DNA of 23,240 bases from a virus: positions 1-23,240 of the IMG/VR virus record IMGVR_UViG_3300045926_000231; one strand, given 5' to 3'. Within the stretch, counting starts at the first letter, position 1, and every line of letters begins with the position of its first letter. The notes under the pieces are model-generated. The model did not search any database and was not told the origin of the DNA. It was given only the letters and a program-made list of their open reading frames with translations. Of the stretch, positions 8,146-14,289 are shown one piece after another. The translations under genes and the position numbers were made by a program.

Positions 8146-8655
8146 CTAAATATTGCTGGTCGTCGCTTCCACGACCCATGAAACTTTTGTTTGCGATACC
8201 TGGATGAAGCGGTTCTTGATCTTGCCCTGGATATCGAAGACGGTCTCCATCTCGCGCAAGGTCGTCGTTATCGGAATTATAGAATTCTCGCTAAAGGTTG
8301 TTTCCGGTATGTTCGCGAGCATCGACTCCAACGCCATCACGTATTTCTTCGCGTTCGCCGTCAGATCGTCCTGCTTACCGTGAGTGAGCGCGAGCTCGAG
8401 GGTGAGCGAGTAAACAATGAGCAGGATCCCGCCGTTGCCCCACGCCGAGCTATGTTCGCTTTGCAAAATGGTAAGAGCGGGGAAAACGGTCGTGAGTCGC
8501 GGGCTTGCGTGAAACTTTGTGATCGCAGGAAGTCCGCTGCCGCCATCCGCCCAGGCGAGCGCGTCAGACTGACTGCTCTTCAAAAAGTCAAAAATATTAT
8601 CAGCAGTGGCCCGCTCGTCGAAGACCTGAAAATGCTCTGTCGGAGGCCATGCCAT
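8146..8655 (-). CDS. Tail terminator-like / minor tail protein
   Basis: This 169-residue protein lies after the virion-morphogenesis gene and before the tube gene, the usual slot of the tail terminator (lambda gpU-like), which caps the finished tube and joins it to the head. Visible features fit a small alpha/beta protein of that kind: an N-terminal helix (DNIFDFLKSSQSDALAW), a central strand with VYSLTLELALTHG followed by a helix (DLTANAKKYVMALESML), then strands ending TKVSWVVEATTSNI. The residues ILLIVYSLTLELAL look like a buried strand rather than a membrane segment. The ATG at 8655 lacks a strong Shine-Dalgarno, and upstream of it lies the 126-bp inverted-repeat element. The function is inferred from order and length. 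Confidence 0.65.
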   Translation of the reverse strand: MAWPPTEHFQVFDERATADNIFDFLKSSQSDALAWADGGSGLPAITKFHASPRLTTVFPALTILQSEHSSAWGNGGILLIVYSLTLELALTHGKQDDLTANAKKYVMALESMLANIPETTFSENSIIPITTTLREMETVFDIQGKIKNRFIQVSQTKVSWVVEATTSNI

Positions 8656-8669
8656 AGGGTGTCTTTAGG

Positions 8670-8756
8670 TCAGTTTTTCCGTCCTGTAGTCGGCTCTTTT
8701 TCGGGTGTTTTGAAAATCAAGCGTAAACTGCTGAATCTGCGATATTTAACCTCCAT
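8670..8756 (-). CDS. Possible 28-residue micro-ORF inside the inverted-repeat element
   Basis: An ATG at 8756 begins a 28-codon frame (MEVKYRRFSSLRLIFKTPEK and 8 more residues) ending in TGA at 8670. AGGA lies 7 bases upstream of the start, within the inner inverted repeat, so it could be translated. The peptide is strongly basic. It almost exactly fills the space between the inner hairpin and the outer left arm of the repeat element, so it may only be a chance frame in a non-coding element. It should be treated as a candidate, not as a confident gene. Confidence 0.2.
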   Translation of the reverse strand: MEVKYRRFSSLRLIFKTPEKEPTTGRKN

Positions 8757-8804
8757 TCTGTAGTCCTGTATTCCCTATATAGTGACTACAGGACTACAGG
8801 ACGG
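8679..8804. repeat. 126-bp element bounded by perfect 13-bp inverted repeats, with a nested second hairpin
   Basis: The arms CCGTCCTGTAGTC (8679-8691) and GACTACAGGACGG (8792-8804) are perfect inverse complements. Inside, CTGTAGTCCTGTA (8758-8770) and TACAGGACTACAG (8787-8799) form a second perfect 13-bp pair around a 16-base loop, and GACTACAG is directly repeated twice in tandem at 8784-8799. The unit fills almost all of the 162-base gap between two tail genes. The terminal inverted repeats resemble a miniature transposable element or a dispersed palindromic repeat, but no clear target-site duplication is visible. On the minus strand no T-tract follows the hairpin, so it is not a standard terminator for the operon. 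Confidence 0.6.
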
Positions 8805-8817
8805 GCACTTTTTGGCG

Positions 8818-9321
8818 TCATGACCGCTCTCCCGGGAGCGTGTAGCCGACCCCTTTTCGAAGCTCGCGAACGAGGCTGACCTGGATCGTTTTCATGAGCT
8901 CGTTGCGTTGCCGGTCCGAGAGGTCGATGAGCTTGCGGATGGGGAGTCGCCCCGAGCCGACATGATGGAATCGGGCGTACGGAAGCGATGTGCCGATCAC
9001 GATCTCGTCTTTCGTCGGCTGGTAGACCGTGTCGCCGGTCTGGCTGGTGAGAGCTCCGCGAAGATCTCCAGTTGCGTACATGATCTTTAGCCCAGGTCCG
9101 TAACGCTGCTCTTTCTGGATCGCATATCGCTTCGACAACCGTTTCCATTTGCCGTTCCGCCCTGAGGCTCCCTCACTGTCGAATTGCTCTTTCTCGATCT
9201 CCCAGAACTTGTCCCTAACGTCGGGCCAGATCGGCCTGAGATCGGAGAACGCCGCATCGGCCCGCGCGAACGTGCGGTCGAACTCGGTCTCGCCTTCAAC
9301 GACAAGAGCTATTCGGGCCAT
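8818..9321 (-). CDS. Virion morphogenesis / tail completion protein (Mu gpG, P2 gpS type)
   Basis: This 167-residue protein matches the phage virion morphogenesis family by pattern: an N-terminal helical part (FDRTFARADAAFSDLRPIW, VRDKFWEIEKEQFDSEG), the phrase GRNGKWKRLSKRYAIQKEQRYG, then ILxATGDLRGALT-like text (IMYATGDLRGALTSQTGD), and IGTSLPYARFHHVGSG with LPIRKLIDLSDRQRNELMK. In Mu and P2 such proteins take part in finishing the tail or joining head and tail. Here the neighbours are a connector upstream and a tail-terminator-like gene downstream, which fits a head-tail joining role. The start ATG at 9321 follows the previous stop by two bases, with GAG as a weak ribosome-binding site, so coupling is likely. 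Confidence 0.82.
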   Translation of the reverse strand: MARIALVVEGETEFDRTFARADAAFSDLRPIWPDVRDKFWEIEKEQFDSEGASGRNGKWKRLSKRYAIQKEQRYGPGLKIMYATGDLRGALTSQTGDTVYQPTKDEIVIGTSLPYARFHHVGSGRLPIRKLIDLSDRQRNELMKTIQVSLVRELRKGVGYTLPGERS

Positions 9322-9323
9322 AG

Positions 9324-9485
9324 TTACTCAGAAGCCGAGAAGACGACGCGCTTATTGTCCTCATCCACACGCACGTCTTCGATCTCGATAGTTTCTTCAC
9401 CATCATTAGCTTCGAAAACGACGTCGTAGCCCTCGACATCGAACTGTTCCTGCTGCAGTTTTCGATACAGTTTCTTGAAAGTCAT
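9324..9485 (-). CDS. Small acidic phage protein, 53 residues
   Basis: An ATG at 9485 with a good ribosome-binding site (TTAGGAGATC, about 8 bases upstream) opens a frame of 53 codons ending in TAA at 9324. The first 13 residues are basic (MTFKKLYRKLQQE) and the rest is acidic with alternating strands (FDVEGYDVVFEA, ETIEIEDVRVDEDNKRVVF). It lies between the connector and the virion-morphogenesis gene, 11 bases after the former and two bases before the latter, so it is almost certainly part of the same transcript. I do not recognise a family. Its spacing, start signal and lack of overlap make it a real gene rather than a chance frame. Confidence 0.8.
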   Translation of the reverse strand: MTFKKLYRKLQQEQFDVEGYDVVFEANDGEETIEIEDVRVDEDNKRVVFSASE

Positions 9486-9496
9486 AAATAGATCTC

Positions 9497-10063
9497 CTAA
9501 GAGAAATAGACCTGACGGGAATAGAGGCCCCTGAAGCGGTTGACCACGGCTTGAAAAGTCGGCGAGAACTGGGCGACGATCGTTGCCGGGGCGACACCTG
9601 ACAGATCCGTGAATGCGAGATCCTTACGCCGCCATTGAAAGAGGCCCTGCTCGATACACGCTTGCTTGATGTCGCCCGGCACTTCCGCGAATCCCCAGCG
9701 GGCAGAGACGCTAACGACCGCGTTCTTGGTGAGCGTGTACGCAAAGACGAGATAGTCCTCGCTCTCGATGTACTCGTTATCGATCGCCGGAACGGTGACA
9801 GCTACACCGTCGATGGTGATCGCTTCGAGGCTGCCGGCGATGTACGGGTAAACCTTGAGGTACTCAGTTGCGTTGCCGCGAAAGCTTAAAGCCGTGGCTC
9901 CGGCAGCTGCCGGACCAAAGAACTCGTCAGGCACCTCGCATTCACGATCGAAGAGACGGGAGACGCTCTTAGCCAGAGCTTCCCACGAATCATTACCCGA
10001 CGAATCCGATTCCTGAGCGGCGTTCTTTAACTCTGCTGCTGTGACGTAAAGTACCGGCGGCAT
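9497..10063 (-). CDS. Head-tail connector / adaptor protein (HK97 gp6-like)
   Basis: This 188-residue protein has the layout of small helical connectors that attach below the portal: an N-terminal helix starting VTAAELKNAAQ, a segment with DSWEALAKSVSRLFDRECE (the alternating helix typical of gp6 or SPP1 gp15 adaptors), a strand-rich insert (LSFRGNATEYLKVYPYIAG, ITIDGVAVTVP), then VPGDIKQACIEQGLFQWRRKD and a C-terminal helix with AVVNRFRGLYSRQ. The phrase of D I K Q A at the start of the late helix is characteristic of these adaptors. It follows the adhesin cassette and precedes the small acidic protein. No clear Shine-Dalgarno is present before the ATG at 10063. Confidence 0.75.
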   Translation of the reverse strand: MPPVLYVTAAELKNAAQESDSSGNDSWEALAKSVSRLFDRECEVPDEFFGPAAAGATALSFRGNATEYLKVYPYIAGSLEAITIDGVAVTVPAIDNEYIESEDYLVFAYTLTKNAVVSVSARWGFAEVPGDIKQACIEQGLFQWRRKDLAFTDLSGVAPATIVAQFSPTFQAVVNRFRGLYSRQVYFS

Positions 10064-10099
10064 GAGTCAAAGTTAGAAATTTTTTCTATGGGTTGTATT

Positions 10100-10465
10100 T
10101 TATGAGCCGCCCTTGCTGGGCAGTACGTGAAGGGTGCTGAACGTCTCTTCGCCGCTTCCGGGAAACTTGCGGACCGAGCCGTCCGGCAGTGTGAGCTTTA
10201 TTTCAACGTCGTAGGTATTGACGTTCTCGGTGAATGTCTCGTCGAGAAGATATTGAACTTTGCCAGGATAATTCACCTGGTTGAGGATCGTCACCTCTTC
10301 ATCGAGAACAAGGACCGTCTCTGCATCGACAGTAATTTTGATGCGAGCTGTCGAGCCGTCAGGGATCTCGTACGTTTCTTTCCGGCCGGTGAGCTCGTTC
10401 TCGTGCTTTAGAGTGATCACCAACGGGTGATTTTTATTTCCCTGTTTTATATAGCCGTCGCCCAT
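10100..10465 (-). CDS. 121-residue beta-rich protein coupled to the repeat adhesin
   Basis: The start codon shares its A with the TAA of the 618-residue gene (TAATG at 10465), so the two are translationally coupled. The protein is almost all strand-like: HPLVITLKHENELTGRKETY, STARIKITVDAETVLVLDEEV, DVEIKLTLPDGSVRKFPG. This resembles the N-terminal beta-sandwich of phage baseplate or appendage proteins (BppU-like) and small Ig-like structural proteins, with a short domain of about 100 residues. It has no signal peptide. It could anchor or complement the repeat protein on the virion. I cannot place it in a named family, and the coupling is the firmest clue. Confidence 0.75.
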   Translation of the reverse strand: MGDGYIKQGNKNHPLVITLKHENELTGRKETYEIPDGSTARIKITVDAETVLVLDEEVTILNQVNYPGKVQYLLDETFTENVNTYDVEIKLTLPDGSVRKFPGSGEETFSTLHVLPSKGGS

Positions 10466-12321
10466 TAATTGAACTCGAGGAAAGTTTTTCCGGAAGAGAT
10501 CTCTACGAAAGTCTTGTCCGAGCTAAACTCTACAAAAGTGGCACCGCTGTTGATTTCGATCCCGAGGGCTCCATGAGGCCGCACGAACGGAGCGATCACG
10601 GTAAAGATCACATCGCCTCCGTTGTAGACAAAGACGCCGCCGGAGGCAGTGAGCACGTAAGTCGCCGCCGAACTCTTAAAGAGATTTGCATCATTGCCGG
10701 TGTAGACAAAGACTGCACTGCTCGCCGCTAACAGTCGCGAGAAGTAAAGTCCGGCATCTCCGCCAGCGTATGTGAAAACTCCTGTCAGCGGGCTCAGAAC
10801 GAAGCTACGCAGCAGGTTCACATCGCCGCCCTGGTACGAAAAACTGCCACCAGCTCCGTTGATCAGAAAACCCTTCGAGAGATTGACGTCGCCACCTGCA
10901 TAGCTGAACGTCCCCACCGCGGCTGAGAGCAAATGCTTCCAAAGCAGATTTGCGTCGCTGCCCGAATAACTAAAAGAACCCGGATCAGCCGTGAGCGTGT
11001 ACTGGCCCGGCTGTGTCTTGAAGAGATTGGCGTCGTTGCCGACGTACGTGAAAGTTCCGGCATCTGCCGCAAGCAACCGACCGATCAACAGTCCAGCATC
11101 ACCGCCTGCATAACTGAACGCGCCGGCGAGAGCTGCGAGAACCCGACCGTAAAGAAAATTCGCGTCTGCTCCTGCGTAACTGAAGACTCCGGCCTCAGCT
11201 GAGATCAAAAAGCCTTTGCTTAAATTCGCGTCGCCACCAGAATAGCTGAACGTACCCGTAAGCGCCGTGAGCAAGCGCCCGAAAAGTAGATTCGCATCGC
11301 CACCTACGTAACTAAAGACTCCAGCTTCAGCGAGAAGACCAAAACCTCGATTAAAATTAACGTCGCCGCCGGCGTAAGAGAATGTGCCTACATCGGCATT
11401 TATAAACCGGCCGACATATAAACCCGCATCACCGCCGGCGTAAGCAAAAGAGCCGGCATCGGCCGCCAATCGCCGACCGTAAAGCAAATTCACATCGCCC
11501 CCGGCGTAAGAGAACGTACCCGCCTCGGCCGTCATACCGGTGCCCTTGGCGAGCCCGGCATCACCACCGATATAAGAGAAAGAGCCCGCATCGGCGGTAA
11601 GTTTTAGCCCTCGATAAAGCCCGGCATCGCCGCCGGAGTATGAGAAAGAGCCGGCCCCGGCCGTAATCGAAAAGGCCCCCGCTGTGGGCTTAACATAGCA
11701 AGTGAGGCAACCCCAATGCTCCGAGGTTGAAAGGGTGCCGATCGTTTGGGCCCCGACGATCGAACCGGCCGAGGGCATCGCCTTATATATAACGCGAAAG
11801 CCGGCCTGCGTACCGGTTGCCGAGGTTGCGTTATCCGCGGTCCAACCCGATGGCGGGTTGCCGCTCGAAAAGCCGGTATCATCATTATGGGCGCAAAAGG
11901 CGATCGCCAAAGCATCGGCCCATACCGTATTGCCGGAGTCGGTTGTCGGGGTTGTACTGTCGCCGTTAGTTGTGCCGAAACCGCCAAAGAGATCGTTAAG
12001 CGGATCCTCTGTAGTGATCACCCCTCTTAATGCGTAGCAAATGGCAAATTGATCCGTACTCGCTGCCGTAATTGTCGGGCCCGCGGTGCCGGCACCGGTT
12101 GCCCTTTTCCAAAACCACGCAACCCGAATAGTTCCCGTTGTTATCTCGACTTTTTTAGTCCATCCCGAGGTTGAGGTACTCATCGTGGAATTTGCCGCAT
12201 TCATTGAAACGGCAACTAGGATATCGTCAGCTTGATGGGTTGGCGGGGTTGGCGTAGTAGAGGCCCCGCCCGAGGTATCGGTTGCGATCGCGCCGGGTGC
12301 AATGAATGTTGGAACCGCCAT
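10465..12321 (-). CDS. Repeat-containing adhesin-like phage structural protein
   Basis: The 618-residue protein has three parts. Residues 1-212 form a unique, Thr/Ser-rich domain (begins MAVPTFIAPGAIAT, includes WFWKRATGAGTAGPTI and YALRGVITTEDPLND) of a type common in phage fibre and neck proteins. Residues 223-572 hold 16 tandem repeats of 22 residues (two are 26), consensus aGxFSYxGGDanLxxGrxLxAe. Residues 587-618 carry three short 9-residue repeats (SGATFVEF, SSDKTFVEI, SSGKTFLEF). It has no signal peptide and therefore should act in or on the virion. The gene lies between head genes and connector, not with the tail tip, which suggests a head- or neck-attached fibre. The ATG at 12321 directly follows a terminator and has no Shine-Dalgarno. 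Function as an adhesin is inference. Confidence 0.8.
   Translation of the reverse strand: MAVPTFIAPGAIATDTSGGASTTPTPPTHQADDILVAVSMNAANSTMSTSTSGWTKKVEITTGTIRVAWFWKRATGAGTAGPTITAASTDQFAICYALRGVITTEDPLNDLFGGFGTTNGDSTTPTTDSGNTVWADALAIAFCAHNDDTGFSSGNPPSGWTADNATSATGTQAGFRVIYKAMPSAGSIVGAQTIGTLSTSEHWGCLTCYVKPTAGAFSITAGAGSFSYSGGDAGLYRGLKLTADAGSFSYIGGDAGLAKGTGMTAEAGTFSYAGGDVNLLYGRRLAADAGSFAYAGGDAGLYVGRFINADVGTFSYAGGDVNFNRGFGLLAEAGVFSYVGGDANLLFGRLLTALTGTFSYSGGDANLSKGFLISAEAGVFSYAGADANFLYGRVLAALAGAFSYAGGDAGLLIGRLLAADAGTFTYVGNDANLFKTQPGQYTLTADPGSFSYSGSDANLLWKHLLSAAVGTFSYAGGDVNLSKGFLINGAGGSFSYQGGDVNLLRSFVLSPLTGVFTYAGGDAGLYFSRLLAASSAVFVYTGNDANLFKSSAATYVLTASGGVFVYNGGDVIFTVIAPFVRPHGALGIEINSGATFVEFSSDKTFVEISSGKTFLEFN
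10606..11655 (-). repeat. Sixteen tandem 22-residue repeats (about 66 bp each) inside the adhesin-like gene
   Basis: Units begin at residues 223, 245, 267, 289, 311, 333, 355, 377, 399, 421, 447, 469, 491, 513, 535 and 561. Two units (10 and 15) are lengthened by four residues with the related inserts TQPGQYTLTAD and SSAATYVLTAS, five units apart, pointing to a past block duplication. Aromatic F and Y, the GGD turn and the L at fixed spacing are nearly invariant, which fits a beta-solenoid or stacked beta-hairpin fibre. The DNA copies differ at many positions while the protein consensus is kept. Confidence 0.9.
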
Positions 12322-12325
12322 AAAT

Positions 12326-12356
12326 AAAAAGCCCGGCCCTTTGAATTAGGCCGGGC
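12326..12356 (-). terminator. Intrinsic terminator directly before the adhesin start codon
   Basis: On the minus strand GCCCGGCC (12356-12349) pairs with GGCCGGGC (12338-12331) around a 10-base loop, followed by TTTTTATTTA (12330-12321), so the T-tract runs into the adhesin ATG at 12321. The stem is perfect and G+C rich, and the T-tract is good. It therefore looks like a real terminator for the zinc-ribbon gene upstream. Confidence 0.8.
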
Positions 12357-12385
12357 CGATCACCGGAAATATCAGCACAAACAAT

Positions 12386-12865
12386 TTAATCGCTCGCCAA
12401 AAGCTCCAGCCGGGCACGTTCGCCAGGAGCGACATTGAGCCCAAACTTCGTGTCCTCAACGAACTCGCCGTTGTTCCATTTGTCGCGTGCCTGCTCGATC
12501 GACGTGCCGCGAGCGGAGTAGCTCCGGCGGACCACTTTCTTTTTCTTTCCGTCGAGTTTGGCATCGACGCCCCGATCGCTCTCAACATAAACCGGAGGAC
12601 AGATCACGCAGCCGACTTCCCAGACCGCCGGCATCTGCACGTCATTTCGCGCGTCGTAGTAGCTCGGCGTCTTTAGCATGCCAACAACTTCATAGCCACA
12701 GTTCTTGCATTTGTCGGCACCGTCCGCAAGATGCTCGCCGAGCTGTTTGCGCAGGTTCCTGACGTGCTCCTGTTTTTTCGGATCGCTACCGGCGGCAACT
12801 ACCGCTTCATCGATCTTCTCCAGCATCCTGCTGGCCTTCTGTTCTGCAGTGTCTGCTTTTGCCAT
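12386..12865 (-). CDS. Zinc-ribbon-like phage protein
   Basis: This protein has 159 residues from the ATG at 12865; an upstream TTG at 12871 is less likely because the ATG has AGG ten bases in front of it. The N-terminal 50 residues are helical and charged (AEQKASRMLEKIDEAVVA, HVRNLRKQLGEHLAD). A CKNCG pair and a later CVICPP pair, about 30 residues apart, form a CxxC...CxxC set suited to bind one zinc ion. A basic stretch (KLDGKKKKVVRRSYSARG) follows, then a helix with IEQARDKWNNGEF. This could bind nucleic acid or stabilise a small fold in the virion. I do not recognise a family. A terminator follows its stop codon. Confidence 0.75.
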   Translation of the reverse strand: MAKADTAEQKASRMLEKIDEAVVAAGSDPKKQEHVRNLRKQLGEHLADGADKCKNCGYEVVGMLKTPSYYDARNDVQMPAVWEVGCVICPPVYVESDRGVDAKLDGKKKKVVRRSYSARGTSIEQARDKWNNGEFVEDTKFGLNVAPGERARLELLASD

Positions 12866-12886
12866 GGTCAATAACCTGCCTGCTGC

Positions 12887-13306
12887 TTAACTCGCTGAGA
12901 TAAAGCCGTTCGTACCGTCGAAATCGATCGTGTACGTTTCGCCGTTCGCCAGGGTAACGTCGCTGCCGTGATCGTAGTGTCCAACCAGGGGGTCAGCCGG
13001 AGAAGTCGGCGTATCGTTATAGACACCAACGCGCCGGAATGTCGCAACTGCGCCCGAAGCGGTAAGTACCAGGTCCGTAAGAATTAGTTTGTAAGTTCCC
13101 GACGATTGCGAGCTCGAGCTCGTGGTGATGTTTCGCGACGAAAGATTGGTGTACGAGATCTGGGTGACTTCGGAGAGAGTACGCATGCCCGACGTCGGGG
13201 CATTCGCGTTCGTGGTCAGAAAGACAACGAGCTGATTGCTGCCCAGGTTGTGAACGCCCTCAAATATATCTTCGATAAAAGGCTGGAACTTTGTAAATGT
13301 CGCCAT
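12887..13306 (-). CDS. Conserved phage structural protein, 139 residues
   Basis: The sequence follows a pattern very common in phage structural modules: MATFTKFQPFIEDIFEGVHNLGSNQLVVFLTT at the start, a Thr/Ser-rich middle (TLSEVTQISYTNL, SSSSQSSGTYKLILTDLVL), then TASGAVATFRRVGVYNDTPTSPADPLVGHYDHGS and NGETYTIDFDGTNGFI at the end. Relatives are usually found near capsid or tail genes and are annotated as unknown structural proteins; the role is probably decoration or minor virion component. The ATG at 13306 has a good AGGAGAG Shine-Dalgarno 11 bases upstream. It is the first gene after the double hairpin at 13371-13433, so a promoter may lie in the 13307-13370 gap, but I see no convincing -35/-10 pair. 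Confidence 0.8.
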   Translation of the reverse strand: MATFTKFQPFIEDIFEGVHNLGSNQLVVFLTTNANAPTSGMRTLSEVTQISYTNLSSRNITTSSSSQSSGTYKLILTDLVLTASGAVATFRRVGVYNDTPTSPADPLVGHYDHGSDVTLANGETYTIDFDGTNGFISAS

Positions 13307-13370
13307 CTTCGATCAGCTCTCCTGACTGATTCGAATTCTATGGACTTCTGTTTTGGGTTGTTTTTTAAAC

Positions 13371-13404
13371 AAAAAAAAAGGCCCGCCGTCTGTACTCGGC
13401 GGGC
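13371..13404 (-). terminator. Strong intrinsic terminator after the 142-residue gene
   Basis: On the minus strand GCCCGCCG (13404-13397) pairs perfectly with CGGCGGGC (13388-13381) around an 8-base loop, followed by C and nine T (13379-13371). This is the best terminator in the window. It ends the capsid-proximal group and separates it from the adhesin group. Confidence 0.9.
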
Positions 13405-13412
13405 TGAGAGAG

Positions 13413-13433
13413 GATATCTCTAATGGAGATATC
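13413..13433. repeat. Small palindrome next to the terminator
   Basis: GATATCTC (13413-13420) and GAGATATC (13426-13433) are perfect inverse complements with a 5-base loop. It sits between the stop codon of the 142-residue gene and the terminator stem, so on the transcript it would form a second hairpin just before termination. It could protect the 3' end or be a protein-binding site; the sequence does not decide. Confidence 0.55.
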
Positions 13434-13447
13434 TTGTGAGGTTCGAA

Positions 13448-13876
13448 TTACTGGCCGTTCGCGCTGATGATCAGCATCAGGCTCGGCCGGGTGACGGCAC
13501 CTGCAAGTGTTCCCGAAGCCGCGTAACGAATGAGCAGCCGATCGCCCTCGACCACATCAAGATTAGTTGTCGTGCTCGAAAGCGTGAGAGTGCGCTTCGT
13601 GTTCGCGGCGAGAGCCGAGCCCCCGGTCGCCTTCGTGGTGTTGGCGTCCGTCGCAGCAAGTGCGGCAGCGGATCCGGCACCTGCCTGGCCGAGGTTCGTG
13701 ATTGAGAACGTGATGTAGTTCGTGTCGTGCGCGGCGAGGGCTGCGAGTGCCGAGAAGATCGCCGCCGCGATGCGCCCCGACTTCGGCACGATCAAATACT
13801 CATCGGTGTTACCCGTCGTGGCGATCTGCGTCGTGCCTGGCGTCTGGATCGAATAGTCTCTTAATCTTCGTCCCAT
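13448..13876 (-). CDS. Possible capsid decoration or fibre-like protein
   Basis: This 142-residue protein is rich in Ala, Thr and short strands (TTGNTDEYLIVPKSGRIAAA, NYITFSITNLGQAG, LTLSSTTTNLDVVEGDRLLIRYAAS) and ends with a hydrophobic strand (PSLMLIISANGQ). It follows a small protein downstream of the major capsid gene, a place where decoration or head-fibre proteins often lie, and it has no signal peptide. The ATG at 13876 is preceded by AAAGGAG, but the gap of 18-19 bases is longer than usual. I do not recognise the family, so decoration protein is only a positional guess. Confidence 0.7.
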   Translation of the reverse strand: MGRRLRDYSIQTPGTTQIATTGNTDEYLIVPKSGRIAAAIFSALAALAAHDTNYITFSITNLGQAGAGSAAALAATDANTTKATGGSALAANTKRTLTLSSTTTNLDVVEGDRLLIRYAASGTLAGAVTRPSLMLIISANGQ

Positions 13877-13938
13877 ATATGAATGTTTATTTCACTCCTT
13901 TCGGCTATTGAGCTCTAAGAAAAAAACTTACAGAGAAA

Positions 13939-14229
13939 TTATTTCTCCGCCTTGTTCTTGGCCGAGCTTTTCGCCTTGTTCGATTTCGGAGCGGCAGACT
14001 TTACGGTGTTCGAGCTTTCGCCCTCATCGCCGGCTGCTTCGTCGTCTTGAGCTACCTTGCCGATACCGTACTTATCGACCATTTCCTTCGGGACCTCCTG
14101 ACCCTCATTGATCAGGATGGTTGCACCCTTTTTCGGATCCTCGGTCACGTTCCCTTCCTTGTCGAGATAGTAAGTTTTGTCTACGATTCCCATTTTTGCC
14201 CCCGTGAGTTTCGTGTGCCTGAGCGGCAT
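13939..14229 (-). CDS. Small basic-tailed protein after the major capsid gene
   Basis: This is a 96-residue protein from the ATG at 14229, which has a strong GGAGG ribosome-binding site four bases upstream. A second in-frame ATG (residue 13, before GIVDKTYYLDKEG) has GGGGGC upstream and could be used instead. The core (YYLDKEGNVTEDPKKGATIL, EGQEVPKEMVDKYGI) matches short phage proteins often found next to capsid genes, whose role is unknown to me. The last 45 residues are low-complexity: acidic (DDEAAGDEGE), then Lys/Ala/Ser-rich (KSAAPKSNKAKSSAKNKAEK), possibly disordered and able to contact DNA or capsid. A hairpin lies between the capsid stop and this gene. Confidence 0.72.
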   Translation of the reverse strand: MPLRHTKLTGAKMGIVDKTYYLDKEGNVTEDPKKGATILINEGQEVPKEMVDKYGIGKVAQDDEAAGDEGESSNTVKSAAPKSNKAKSSAKNKAEK

Positions 14230-14241
14230 AACACCTCCGAT

Positions 14242-14268
14242 AAAAGAGGGCGATAGATCACCGCCCTC
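14242..14268 (-). terminator. Hairpin and short T-tract after the major capsid gene (attenuator)
   Basis: On the minus strand GAGGGCG (14268-14262) pairs with CGCCCTC (14252-14246) around a 9-base loop, followed by TTTTATC (14245-14239). The T-tract is only four long, so this looks like a partial terminator that lowers expression of the genes after capsid. The Shine-Dalgarno of the next gene lies immediately downstream. Confidence 0.6.
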
Positions 14269-14289
14269 GACCGAAATGACAGCCCCCGA

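Noticed and set aside
8771-8790. The loop of the inner hairpin reads CACTATATAGGGA on the minus strand, similar to the core of a T7-type promoter.
   Set aside because: It carries two extra bases compared with the T7 core, there is no T7-like RNA polymerase in the window, and only one copy is seen. I take it as chance.
13307-13370. A possible promoter before the 139-residue gene (TAGAAT near a TTGTTT).
   Set aside because: The spacing between the two hexamer-like words is about 26 bases, too long for a sigma70-type promoter, and neither word is close to consensus.
13933-13947. Short palindrome GAGAAATTATTTCTC at the end of the 96-residue gene, followed on the minus strand by a T-rich stretch.
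   Set aside because: The loop would be one base, the real stem is only about five A/T pairs, and the T-tract is separated by several bases, so it is too weak to call a terminator.
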